21,539 nt of DNA. It comes from a virus. The translations under genes were made by a program, and so were the position numbers. This document shows positions 15,087 to 21,539 of this stretch, in pieces. A model generated the notes under the pieces. The model worked only from the letters and a program-made list of their open reading frames with translations, had not been told where the DNA came from and did no database searches. The stretch spans positions 1 through 21,539 of the IMG/VR virus record IMGVR_UViG_3300021185_001116; one strand, given 5' to 3'. Each line of letters begins with the position of its first letter. Within the stretch, counting starts at the first letter, position 1.

Positions 15087-15801
15087 TTACCCCTATGGGG
15101 AGATCGACTCCTCCTTCCTTAGCACCGTTTGGATAAAATACCAAATCGACATCGGGTTGAATCTCTGTTACTTTATCTCTTAATGCTCTAGCATCTGTAG
15201 CTAGAAGATAATTGCTAACAAAGTCGTTGATCTCACCAGGATTATCTGATCCATCAACTGAAGTAATTAAATGTCTCATTCTAGTTGTTATTTCACTTCT
15301 AGAATCTTTATCTATTTTTTTAGCTCCTTCTTGATCTTTTTCGATACTTTTCTCATCTGCATGTGTGAGAAGCTTATATGTAACTTTTAAACCTGATTTA
15401 GGTAAAGTAAAATCGAATTTATTATTAGATCCTTTTAAACTTTCTAAATCAACTTGTTTTTCGTCTATATTAGATAAATCAACAATATGTTCTTTACCTC
15501 CGTAAGTAATTTTATATTCAGCTCCGTAAGAAAGTATTCTAGCAGCTACCATTATAGCATTTTTATCTCCTATTAATATATCATCGAAGTTAACTCCTTC
15601 TGTGACTATAAGAGATTGTAATAGTTTATCTATTACTGTACCTTGTGCTATGTAGTTTGTATTAGTAAGAATGTCTTCTTCCTTGGCTGTCATATACTTC
15701 ATCTCTATTTCTCCTTTAAATAATGGAGAATCTTCGGAGTAAAGTACTCCTTTTGAGGGTAAAATGACTGTTTCTGTAGGTAATTTAAATTTTGTACTCA
15801 T
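15064..15801 (-). CDS. 26: T4 gp26-type baseplate/tail assembly protein (probable tail assembly chaperone)
   Basis: This 245-aa protein has the pattern of the T4 baseplate protein family that includes gp26. It opens with TETVILPSKGVLYSEDSPLFKG, continues with EMKYMTAKEEDILTN (the lPSkG..Y and lta.dE..L motifs of the family), and then has an all-helical and strand middle with DKLLQSLIV and DILIGDKNAIMVAARILSYG. In T4 it is linked to hub assembly. Its place between tail tube and tape measure is the slot of the tail assembly chaperone (lambda G) in other phages, and its end overlaps an open +1 frame. The ATG at 15801 is preceded by a TATTTATA element 29 nt upstream, not by a Shine-Dalgarno sequence. 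The zero-frame product ends FFWPEL directly after the slippery run. Confidence 0.8.
   Translation of the reverse strand: MSTKFKLPTETVILPSKGVLYSEDSPLFKGEIEMKYMTAKEEDILTNTNYIAQGTVIDKLLQSLIVTEGVNFDDILIGDKNAIMVAARILSYGAEYKITYGGKEHIVDLSNIDEKQVDLESLKGSNNKFDFTLPKSGLKVTYKLLTHADEKSIEKDQEGAKKIDKDSRSEITTRMRHLITSVDGSDNPGEINDFVSNYLLATDARALRDKVTEIQPDVDLVFYPNGAKEGGVDLPIGVNFFWPEL
15075..15090 (-). other. Candidate frameshift site: seven-T run at the end of the gp26-type gene
   Basis: On the coding strand the zero frame reads GTA AAC TTT TTT TGG CCT GAG CTC TGA. The run of seven T lies at 15084-15078. Moving +1 on the run (TTT TTT, skip T, GGC) enters the open extension frame; a -2 slip reaches the same frame. 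The +1 frame has a TAA at 15089-15087, directly before the run, so the two frames overlap by only 26 nt, from 15086 to the zero-frame TGA at 15066-15064. A homopolymer indel in the assembly would look the same. Confidence 0.5.
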
Positions 15802-15830
15802 AAATAACGTTTAAGTATAACTTGTCTTAT

Positions 15831-15838
15831 TATAAATA
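15831..15838 (-). promoter_or_regulatory. TATTTATA element before the gp26-type gene
   Basis: Exact copy of the recurrent octamer, followed on the coding strand by ATAAG, 29 nt before the ATG at 15801 and just downstream of the terminator at 15864-15889. Terminator followed directly by this element is the best positional support that it starts a new transcript. Confidence 0.45.
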
Positions 15839-15863
15839 TAAGAAGAAAAAATTTATTAGGCAA

Positions 15864-15889
15864 CAAAAAACCCGACTAAATGCCGGGTT
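15864..15889 (-). terminator. Rho-independent terminator after the tail tube gene
   Basis: On the coding strand, AACCCG and CGGGTT form a 6-bp, C/G-rich stem around a 9-nt loop, and the stem runs directly into a T-rich run (CGGGTTTTTTG). It lies 25 nt after the tail tube stop. It should end the sheath-tube transcript before the gp26-type gene, so that the two highly expressed tube proteins are transcribed apart from minor tail proteins. It is the only clear terminator in the window. Confidence 0.8.
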
Positions 15890-15914
15890 CTTAATAAAGT
15901 ATGTAATATAGCGG

Positions 15915-16400
15915 TTAGTAATTTAATATACAGTAGTCCATTGCTACCGTTAACGATAGGTCAACTACTTCACTGTTAGCCCAGTCATAATCACCGAAAT
16001 CAGCTGTTGTAACGAATCCTCCTTTGATTACCCATTCACCAACTATGTCTCCTACTGGTCCTAATATATTAAGAGTTAAATCTTTTTTGTAGAAATCTGA
16101 ATATCCAGCTCTACCTGTTACTGATTCATATGATAATCTAGCCCATTCCATTACAGCTTGTGCTCCTGATGGTGTGATTGGATCATATAAAGTCATTGTT
16201 ATATCAGCCCACTCTCTCTTACCCCTAATCTTACGGTAAGTATTGATGTGATCTAATTTAATCACTTCGTCTGTGAATTCTGGAGCCGATACGTTCTTTA
16301 CTAAGAAGGATGGTATTCCATCTACATAAAGGACAAATCTATTTTGTACCTTCGGCTCGAAGGCTCTAAACATTATTTCGTTTGGGTCTAATACTGCCAT
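15915..16400 (-). CDS. 19: Tail tube protein, gp19-like
   Basis: This 161-aa protein matches T4 gp19 in length and pattern. It opens with FRAFEPKVQNRFVLYVDGIPSFLVKNVSAPEF, in which a strand and loop precede the VK.VS.P segment, then KLDHINTYRKIRGKREWADITMTLYDPI and a closing strand EVVDLSLTVAMDYCIL. This is the single-domain beta-barrel tube fold that polymerises as hexameric rings inside the sheath and conducts DNA. Gene order sheath-tube is as in T4. It has its own TATTTATA element 15 nt before the ATG (16416-16423) and is followed by the terminator at 15864-15889. There is no Shine-Dalgarno sequence before the start. Confidence 0.93.
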   Translation of the reverse strand: MAVLDPNEIMFRAFEPKVQNRFVLYVDGIPSFLVKNVSAPEFTDEVIKLDHINTYRKIRGKREWADITMTLYDPITPSGAQAVMEWARLSYESVTGRAGYSDFYKKDLTLNILGPVGDIVGEWVIKGGFVTTADFGDYDWANSEVVDLSLTVAMDYCILNY

Positions 16401-16415
16401 GCTATTTTACTTTAT

Positions 16416-16423
16416 TATAAATA
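16416..16423 (-). promoter_or_regulatory. TATTTATA element before the tail tube gene
   Basis: Exact copy of the recurrent octamer, followed by ATAAAG on the coding strand, in the 36-nt gap between sheath stop and tube ATG, 15 nt before the ATG. It would allow the tube protein to be transcribed independently of the sheath. Confidence 0.4.
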
Positions 16424-16436
16424 TCTAAATTTTAAA

Positions 16437-18188
16437 TTATGCTCCAAATGTTGCTCCTGTTGGCTCAACTACGAAGTCTAGTACTATAAATTCTGCTGTC
16501 TTAGCTGGCTGAATAAAGATTTGACCTACTAATTGGTTTCTATCTATTACGTCAGCAGTGTTATTAGTGTCGTCCATTACTACTCTGTAAGCATATAGAC
16601 CTTGTCTTTGTGTAACTCCGTCTAAATATGGATTAACTGCTGCTAAGAATTTGTTTCTTGTTGTTATAGAATTCTGTTCGAATACTAAACCTTGTGCTTG
16701 ATCTCCGATAAACTTCTTAAGATCAATTAATAATCTACGTACATTTACTCTATCTAAAGCGCTTGCTTTAGTTTGTAATGTTTTCTGTCCAAAGATTGCA
16801 ATACCTGTTCCTGGGAATGTAGCAATTGGGTTAACTTTAGCATCATATAAAGTATCTCTATCATTTCTAGATAATTTTCTTTCTGCTTGAATTACTCCTG
16901 GAATACCACCTCTTACAAGTCCTGCTGGTGCAAACCATGGTGCTGCTGCTCCATCTGTGAATGCATATACTCCTGGAATGTAAATTGATGCTGGTACCCA
17001 TACGTTTTTACCTGTCGCTGACGATGTTTGTAACCAAGGCCAGTATGCTGCTGCATAAGAACTATTTAATAGGTCTGCTTTAGTTGTAACGTTAGCTACT
17101 GAAGCTCCGTATCCGTAAAGGTCTACTACTGCGATATTATCTCCTCTAGTTTCTGCTAAAGAAATTAATTTATCAACTGTAGCACTGTGATTATTTTTAT
17201 TTAATCCTGGTGCTGATACTACATTAAATCTATATTCGTCAGAATTTTCTAATACTGTTATCATGTCATCATAAGATCCACCAGTAACTCCTTGGTTATT
17301 AGCATTAATTGCTTCAAACCATTTATTTTCGTTTGCTGCAAGTGTATCTCCTGTTGCGTTGTAGAATGATCCTGATTGTGCTGTAGGTAAGTAATTGTTA
17401 TATGCTATACCTAATGTACCTCCAGAGTTAATAGTACTACCATCATTAGCTAAATAATCTGGTGTAGCGTTTGGTACTGATGCTATTCTAATATAGTTTG
17501 AACTGTTAGAATATGAACCAGATGCTTTGATGTATGTTACACCTGCGCTATCCGATGCTTTAGATAATTGGTTATCTCCAACTAACTTCTGAATAAAATT
17601 GTCTGCGTTAGGATCTAAAGAAAGATTATTGAATGTTTCTAAGATTACTTTATTTTTATGGCTATCATCTCCTCTTCTTACCGATAATGTAAATGTTCCT
17701 TTGGCAGAGCTTACATTTGAGATTTCCCATCTTAAGTTATTAGCTGATCCAGAAAGTAAAGATCCATCGCTGTTCTCTCCTCCAGTATCTGCTGATCCTG
17801 TTGCGTTATTGTATAATGCTCCTCTACCGATCGTTCTAATTGTGAACGGAGAAGATGCACTTCCTGTTGTTGCAGCTATATTAGTATTATCTGCTTCAGA
17901 GAATGAACCAGTTACTACTCTTGATACTAGACAAGAGTTACCTCCTTGAGAGAAGTAAGATTTTACTGCAATTGATGTTAAGTATTCATAAGAATCGGAT
18001 CCTGATGTTACAGTATCTCCAAATTTTCTTACGTATTCGTTATAGGATGTAACAAGTGTAGGTACTTCTACTGGTCCTTTGACTGTAGGTCCTAATATTG
18101 CTGCTCCTGCTTCTAGAGGTGCTGGGGCGATAAAAGATATATCGTTTTCTCTTTGAAATACACCCGGTGAGACTATTGTTTCTGCCAT
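16437..18188 (-). CDS. 18: Contractile tail sheath protein, gp18-like
   Basis: This 583-aa protein is a phage tail sheath subunit. The N-terminal SPGVFQRENDISFIAPAP and AAILGPTVKGPVEVP segments and the early VTSYNEYVRKFGD are typical of gp18. The C-terminal domain has RRLLIDLKKFIGDQAQGLVFEQN, NPYLDGVTQRQGLYAYRVVMDD and QLVGQIFIQPAKTAEFIVLDF, the conserved core that stays attached to the tube and extends into the neighbouring subunit. The middle (about 100-300) is Ser/Gly/Asn-rich and variable, as expected for the surface domain. The sheath contracts on infection and drives the tube through the envelope. Two TATTTATA elements precede it (18216-18223 and 18272-18279). It is somewhat shorter than T4 gp18 (659 aa). 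Confidence 0.95.
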   Translation of the reverse strand: MAETIVSPGVFQRENDISFIAPAPLEAGAAILGPTVKGPVEVPTLVTSYNEYVRKFGDTVTSGSDSYEYLTSIAVKSYFSQGGNSCLVSRVVTGSFSEADNTNIAATTGSASSPFTIRTIGRGALYNNATGSADTGGENSDGSLLSGSANNLRWEISNVSSAKGTFTLSVRRGDDSHKNKVILETFNNLSLDPNADNFIQKLVGDNQLSKASDSAGVTYIKASGSYSNSSNYIRIASVPNATPDYLANDGSTINSGGTLGIAYNNYLPTAQSGSFYNATGDTLAANENKWFEAINANNQGVTGGSYDDMITVLENSDEYRFNVVSAPGLNKNNHSATVDKLISLAETRGDNIAVVDLYGYGASVANVTTKADLLNSSYAAAYWPWLQTSSATGKNVWVPASIYIPGVYAFTDGAAAPWFAPAGLVRGGIPGVIQAERKLSRNDRDTLYDAKVNPIATFPGTGIAIFGQKTLQTKASALDRVNVRRLLIDLKKFIGDQAQGLVFEQNSITTRNKFLAAVNPYLDGVTQRQGLYAYRVVMDDTNNTADVIDRNQLVGQIFIQPAKTAEFIVLDFVVEPTGATFGA

Positions 18189-18215
18189 TTTCGGTAAAGT
18201 TTATTTAATGTCTTA

Positions 18216-18223
18216 TATAAATA
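18216..18223 (-). promoter_or_regulatory. TATTTATA element proximal to the sheath gene
   Basis: Exact copy of the recurrent octamer, 27 nt before the sheath ATG, in the 114-nt intergenic stretch after the small helical protein gene, one of the two longest gaps between genes in the window. Sheath is expected to be among the most abundant late proteins, which fits a promoter here. Confidence 0.4.
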
Positions 18224-18271
18224 TATGCAAATATTCGAAACCACATAATCAAGGCGGTACTTATTCACATA

Positions 18272-18279
18272 TATAAATA
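18272..18279 (-). promoter_or_regulatory. Second TATTTATA element upstream of the sheath gene
   Basis: A second exact copy in the same gap, 83 nt before the sheath ATG. Two copies in front of the sheath gene could give tandem start sites. Confidence 0.35.
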
Positions 18280-18302
18280 GTGTAAGGTTGTATGAAAAAG
18301 TA

Positions 18303-18557
18303 TTAAGTTATAGGCGTAAAGGTTCCTGTTTCAGTATCAATAGATCCCCTACCGTATTTTACTTCTAAATCTTTAGCAAGATCCTTTTCCATTTTACGAG
18401 TATCATCATCAAATTCTTCTACTTTTGCTTCTTTTCTTTTAAGTTTTAATCTTAAATGTCCAATATCAGTTAGCTCATCACCGACTGCTTTTCTTCTCAG
18501 TCGTATTACCTCTAGCATTTTAACTTCTTCTGGTGTCAATTTAATAGGTTTGCTCAT
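18303..18557 (-). CDS. Small charged helical protein, 84 aa, unknown function
   Basis: This 84-aa protein is dominated by charged residues. Residues 8-65 look like one or two long helices with coiled-coil character (LTPEEVKMLEVIRLRRKAVGDEL, then LRLKLKRKEAKVEEFDDDTRKMEKDLAKDLE), ending in YGRGSIDTETGTFTPIT. I do not recognise the family, though small phage proteins with a YGxGSID..TG tail ending are common. It starts one nucleotide after the stop of the glycosyltransferase-like gene and ends before the sheath promoter gap, so it belongs to the upstream unit. It has no cysteine and no leader-like Gly-Gly site, so it is not an obvious radical SAM substrate. Confidence 0.75.
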   Translation of the reverse strand: MSKPIKLTPEEVKMLEVIRLRRKAVGDELTDIGHLRLKLKRKEAKVEEFDDDTRKMEKDLAKDLEVKYGRGSIDTETGTFTPIT

Positions 18558-18558
18558 T

Positions 18559-19197
18559 TTATTTATTATTAGGTATACTTAGGTCTGTATCTAAGATAAG
18601 AAATAATCCTCTATTTTCAAACCAATTCTTCCAGAAAATACTTCCTTCATAATTATCCCTGTACTGTAATAGTAGTTTTTGATGTAGTTTATGCATTTCA
18701 GTTTTAAAAGTCTCTTCATTAATTTTAAAAGCTTTCTTAAAAGCATTACTATATCCGGTAAATAATCTCTCATCTAATGTCCTATAGTATATAGAACCAA
18801 AAATACACTCTTCTTTAGTTACTTGGTCGAGTAAGGGTCTACTCTGTATTGCTGCTTTCTGAAAGTATCTGTCTATAGCTCCTTTATATTTTATTTTATT
18901 AGAATTTAAATTAGGCTTAAACTTTACTATAGTCTTATACTTATCTATATCGTCTATTATATTAATAGCTTTCCAAGTAGAGTAGAAATAAGAATAGAGT
19001 TTAGTTTCAAATTTAGGTTCTTCAGTAACTATTTTAAGTTCATTACAGTATTTTTTATATCTGTTGAGCTTAGTTATCCATTTTTTATTATCTTTAACTT
19101 CCCATGTATGTATATATACGTCTGTCTTCTTATTTAAAAAAGGAATAATATTATCAGATAGATCATAGAGAAACCCTGATATAATAATAGCGTTCAT
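18559..19197 (-). CDS. Glycosyltransferase-like protein next to the radical SAM genes
   Basis: This 212-aa protein begins IIISGFLYDL and has DVYIHTWEVKD at about residues 26-36, a pattern (SG..R......DvfiHtW) that I associate with glycosyltransferase-like proteins common in marine phages and algal viruses; this is recognition by eye. Later it has YKTIVKFKPNLNSN (around 87-100), resembling the strand and loop that hold a KxRpD-type nucleotide-sugar site but without a clear Asp there, and a GSIYYRTLDERLF segment. It is basic and Tyr-rich, with no membrane span. It shares one base with the stop of the radical SAM gene upstream (TAATG) and sits one base before the 84-aa gene, so it is translated with the radical SAM pair. 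Activity on a sugar is inferred; the missing acidic residue leaves room for a non-catalytic protein. Confidence 0.5.
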   Translation of the reverse strand: MNAIIISGFLYDLSDNIIPFLNKKTDVYIHTWEVKDNKKWITKLNRYKKYCNELKIVTEEPKFETKLYSYFYSTWKAINIIDDIDKYKTIVKFKPNLNSNKIKYKGAIDRYFQKAAIQSRPLLDQVTKEECIFGSIYYRTLDERLFTGYSNAFKKAFKINEETFKTEMHKLHQKLLLQYRDNYEGSIFWKNWFENRGLFLILDTDLSIPNNK

Positions 19198-20687
19198 TAA
19201 TTTCTACCTAAATCAATTCTAGTCCATTTATCTTTAAGACTTCTATTCTTTTTAAGAAGATCTGGTTTATATTCTGTTGTTTCCCAACCTTCCATACCTC
19301 CTGGTGATAGCTTAACGTCTTTAATACTTTTATCAACCTGTATAGAATCGTACCATTCGGCAAGCATTGGAAAAGTCTTTTTAAAGTCTTTACCTCTTCG
19401 TACATCATACTGTTCATAAAATGATTTAAAATCATGGAAGTGTTTGTCTTTGTCTGCCTCTGCTCTTGCATGTCCTTGATCTACTCCATCTACATAGTCA
19501 ATAACCCTTTGCGTTTGAGAAATCTCATGTTCTAATAATAAACCTGAGTCTCTGTGTTTATCTAACCATACTTGTATTTTATCTACAGCTTCTTTTTTAA
19601 CATCTTCAGGTAAATTAAGAGGGGACATAAATGCAGGCCATCTTAAAAAATTTAAATCTAAAGTAGGCATATTTGGACCATACTTCTTTTTAAGCTCCAA
19701 CATATCATCCATAAACTCTGTCATAGACATTAAAGAAAGACCTGATACTGTCATCATAACTACTATTTGACGTATATTAGCTTCTTCTATCATTCTTACT
19801 ACATTAGATCTCCATTTATCATAATTTATTCCATCTCTTAAATACTCAGCATGAGGACCAAAAGATTCGTTGGAAGTATATATATCGTATGATTCAATAT
19901 CTAATACGTGAGTAGTTTCAATTAGTTTATCTATTAAGACATCTTTAACACCTAGATTAGAGTTAATTGATAAATTTAAGTTTGGAGCAGGTTTATCTGC
20001 AACCATTGCTAAAAATTTCCAGAACCCTGGGCTAGTTGAAGGCTCTCCTCCAGTTATTCTTAATGTCTGTAAATCTTGAGATAAGCTAGGCCACCATCTT
20101 AAGAAAGCATCAACGTATGGATTACCGTCTATATATTTATTTTCAGGATCTGCCCAAGTTCCATTTTGTTGATATGCTCCTGCTGTCAAAGTTTGAAATT
20201 TCTGGTAAGGACCATTTTGATCTATATCTTTACCCCAAGTGGTTGAGTAACTAGGATTACAGTACGAACAAGCAAAATTACAAGATCTATCGAAAGATAG
20301 TTCCACAGTACGTAAATTAACATTAGCATCCCAAGGAGTATTAGGGAGTGCCTGTATATCAGCTGTTTTATACTCTTTACTTCTATATACTCTATCAGAA
20401 ATATTATTTCTACCTAAGTCTTCTACTTTCCAGCAATAAGAACATTCAGCTGGTCTTTCTCCTTCAAGCATCATTTTTCTCATTTTCTTTTTATGCTTGG
20501 TATTATGTAGTGCAGATGGGTTTTCTACTAACTCTTCTACATCAATAGGGTGAGGTAAGGGAAGAAAACATGATCTTGTGAAACCGCTTCCTAAATCTAT
20601 AGTAGCGTTGTACCATTTTGCTGGGCAAAATGCTTTATTTACTGAGTTGAGGTTATCCTCTTTCCATTTAATTAATCTATCTGACAT
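19197..20687 (-). CDS. Radical SAM protein with N-terminal twitch-like cysteine set
   Basis: This 496-aa protein has the radical SAM signature CNFACSYC (CX3CX2C: C136, C140, C143), which binds the [4Fe-4S] cluster that cleaves S-adenosylmethionine, and GGEP at 213-216 for SAM binding, followed by LNLSINSN in the partial TIM barrel. Before the core, four more cysteines occur (C21 in FCPAKWYNATI, C40 in SCFLP, C82 and C85 in ECSYCW), the pattern of a twitch/SPASM-type auxiliary cluster domain placed at the N-terminus, as in the twitch domain-containing radical SAM proteins of marine phages. The C-terminal ~150 residues are charged and helical. The reaction and substrate are unknown. It begins one nucleotide after the stop of a second radical SAM gene and is coupled to a glycosyltransferase-like gene downstream. 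Confidence 0.87.
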   Translation of the reverse strand: MSDRLIKWKEDNLNSVNKAFCPAKWYNATIDLGSGFTRSCFLPLPHPIDVEELVENPSALHNTKHKKKMRKMMLEGERPAECSYCWKVEDLGRNNISDRVYRSKEYKTADIQALPNTPWDANVNLRTVELSFDRSCNFACSYCNPSYSTTWGKDIDQNGPYQKFQTLTAGAYQQNGTWADPENKYIDGNPYVDAFLRWWPSLSQDLQTLRITGGEPSTSPGFWKFLAMVADKPAPNLNLSINSNLGVKDVLIDKLIETTHVLDIESYDIYTSNESFGPHAEYLRDGINYDKWRSNVVRMIEEANIRQIVVMMTVSGLSLMSMTEFMDDMLELKKKYGPNMPTLDLNFLRWPAFMSPLNLPEDVKKEAVDKIQVWLDKHRDSGLLLEHEISQTQRVIDYVDGVDQGHARAEADKDKHFHDFKSFYEQYDVRRGKDFKKTFPMLAEWYDSIQVDKSIKDVKLSPGGMEGWETTEYKPDLLKKNRSLKDKWTRIDLGRN

Positions 20688-20688
20688 A

Positions 20689-21539
20689 TTATGTTAGTTT
20701 ATAAACGTTATATAACTTTTCTGCTATTGGGAATGTATATCTAAAGTCTTGTTTTCTTGATCTATCTAATAATTGTGTATTCTTTCTAAATGTTCTCCAC
20801 TCCGATGGGTCCGATTTGTTAGGGAGTTTTAAAGTTGTAATAATTTTTTTAACTTCTTCGAATGACTGTAAGATACGTGCATGTTGCAAATCATTTTTTG
20901 CTCTGTTTTCAGAATACGGTCCTTCTCTTTTCTCTAACTCTACTTCTAAGTATTCTAGTACTTTAGGTTTTATATCATCTGGTAGATTAGTAATACTAAG
21001 GTGTACTGGATTATAAACAAAACTGATAAATAATTTAATATCTCTATCTAAAGCATAATCTAACATTTCGAATACATACATTACATTTAAAGCTGATATA
21101 GTGCAAGCTATTTCTAATAGTAGTTTATTTTCACTATTAGGATCTTCTTCTATTTTTTTACGAGTTTCTAACCATTTAGTAATATTATTATTTACTGTCA
21201 ACCAGTTTCCAGGGTATCTTAAATAATGAAATCTATCTCCTACTCCATCTAAACTAAACCCTATTCTTGTCATATGAAAAGAAGTAAGTATATCAATATA
21301 TTTTGGAGTAACAATAGTACCGTTAGTATTAAAGCTCATAAATTGAGTCTTTGCATATCCTTGTTTTACACAGTAGTCTAATATTTCCCATTGCTTTTTC
21401 ATTAACATAGGCTCTCCTCCGTATATATCTAATTGCTGTATTTTAGGTAAAATTTCTTTTAAGTACTTCCATATACTACTTTCGTCTAAATATGCTTTAG
21501 AGTATTCTAAAACTTCTTGGTCTAATTCTTCTTCTGTAT
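20689..21539 (-). CDS. Second radical SAM protein (5' end beyond the right edge)
   Basis: The frame is open from its TAA at 20689 to the right edge, giving 282 visible residues. The ATG at 21408 is not the start: the frame continues upstream through IQQLDIYGGEPMLM, which contains the SAM-binding GGEP motif, so the CX3CX2C cluster motif must lie further upstream, outside the window. The remaining part matches a radical SAM barrel: SFNTNGTIVTPKYIDIL, then FHMTRIGFSLDGVGDRFHYLRYPGN, as in SPASM/twitch-family proteins (the SLDG strand and following D..R.g). The visible part has only two cysteines, so there is no C-terminal SPASM cluster. It is one base from the next radical SAM gene, so the pair is surely co-expressed. 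The pair may be a duplication or two sequential enzymes. Confidence 0.82.
   Translation of the reverse strand, partial: TEEELDQEVLEYSKAYLDESSIWKYLKEILPKIQQLDIYGGEPMLMKKQWEILDYCVKQGYAKTQFMSFNTNGTIVTPKYIDILTSFHMTRIGFSLDGVGDRFHYLRYPGNWLTVNNNITKWLETRKKIEEDPNSENKLLLEIACTISALNVMYVFEMLDYALDRDIKLFISFVYNPVHLSITNLPDDIKPKVLEYLEVELEKREGPYSENRAKNDLQHARILQSFEEVKKIITTLKLPNKSDPSEWRTFRKNTQLLDRSRKQDFRYTFPIAEKLYNVYKLT

Noticed and set aside
17599-17949. Open frame of 116 codons on the plus strand
   Set aside because: It is antisense to the tail sheath gene, which is certain, and has no motif of its own.
14796-18279. The octamer read as a T4 late promoter (TATAAATA) on the plus strand
   Set aside because: Read that way it would drive transcription against every gene in the window. 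I kept the coding-strand reading and noted the oddity.
18303-18557. The 84-aa protein as a peptide substrate of the radical SAM enzymes
   Set aside because: It lacks cysteines, a leader-core boundary and a repetitive core; it looks like a charged coiled-coil protein. Position alone is not enough.
20689-21408. ATG at 21408 as the start of the second radical SAM protein
   Set aside because: The frame stays open to the window edge, and the GGEP motif lies upstream of that ATG, so the gene is cut by the window instead.
1-21539. tRNA genes, CRISPR arrays, insertion sequences, integrase or attachment sites
   Set aside because: I looked for cloverleaf-like segments, regularly spaced repeats, transposase motifs and direct repeats next to tRNA-like ends, and saw none.

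Overview
The window is a segment of a tailed-phage genome of the T4-like (myovirus) type. It is AT-rich and densely packed, and every gene I can support lies on the minus strand, so genes read from right to left. Phage identity rests on recognisable T4-type proteins: tail sheath (gp18), tail tube (gp19), a gp26-type tail/baseplate assembly protein, a tape measure, baseplate components including a gp53-like LysM protein and a hub carrying a peptidase, gp32, UvsX, an RNase H/5'-3' exonuclease and the start of a gp41/DnaB-type helicase. Most starts have no convincing Shine-Dalgarno sequence and sit behind A/T-rich leaders. That would fit a Bacteroidota host, but this is inference only; no host marker is present.

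Layout in the direction of transcription. (1) 21539-18559: two adjacent radical SAM genes (the first runs off the right edge), then a glycosyltransferase-like gene. (2) 18557-15915: a small charged helical protein, tail sheath and tail tube, closed by a hairpin-plus-U-run terminator at 15864-15889. (3) 15801-6843: the gp26-type assembly protein, an overlapping open frame without its own start that looks like a frameshifted extension, the tape measure, a 68-aa protein, a tail-tube-initiator/baseplate protein, the LysM baseplate protein, a large hub with a C-terminal M23 peptidase, and a 170-aa probable structural protein. (4) 6807-1: replication and recombination genes: a short divergent family A DNA polymerase, a 152-aa unknown, gp32, a glycosyltransferase-like gene, UvsX, RNase H, two small cytidylyltransferase-like genes and the N-terminal part of the replicative helicase.

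The tail genes follow the order expected for assembly: sheath and tube, chaperone, tape measure, then tube initiator and hub. The replication genes supply polymerase, ssDNA-binding protein, strand-exchange recombinase, primer-removing nuclease and helicase. Sugar- and nucleotide-activating genes (two cytidylyltransferases, two glycosyltransferase-like proteins) and the radical SAM pair are accessory genes set among them. Start and stop codons of neighbours often overlap by 1-23 nt, implying translational coupling. An octamer reading TATTTATA on the coding strand recurs in front of several genes and is a candidate promoter element.

The observations most worth following are: a probable programmed +1 (or -2) frameshift on a seven-T run at the end of the gp26-type gene; the divergent polymerase with altered motif residues; the radical SAM pair with its glycosyltransferase-like neighbour; and the recurrent TATTTATA element.
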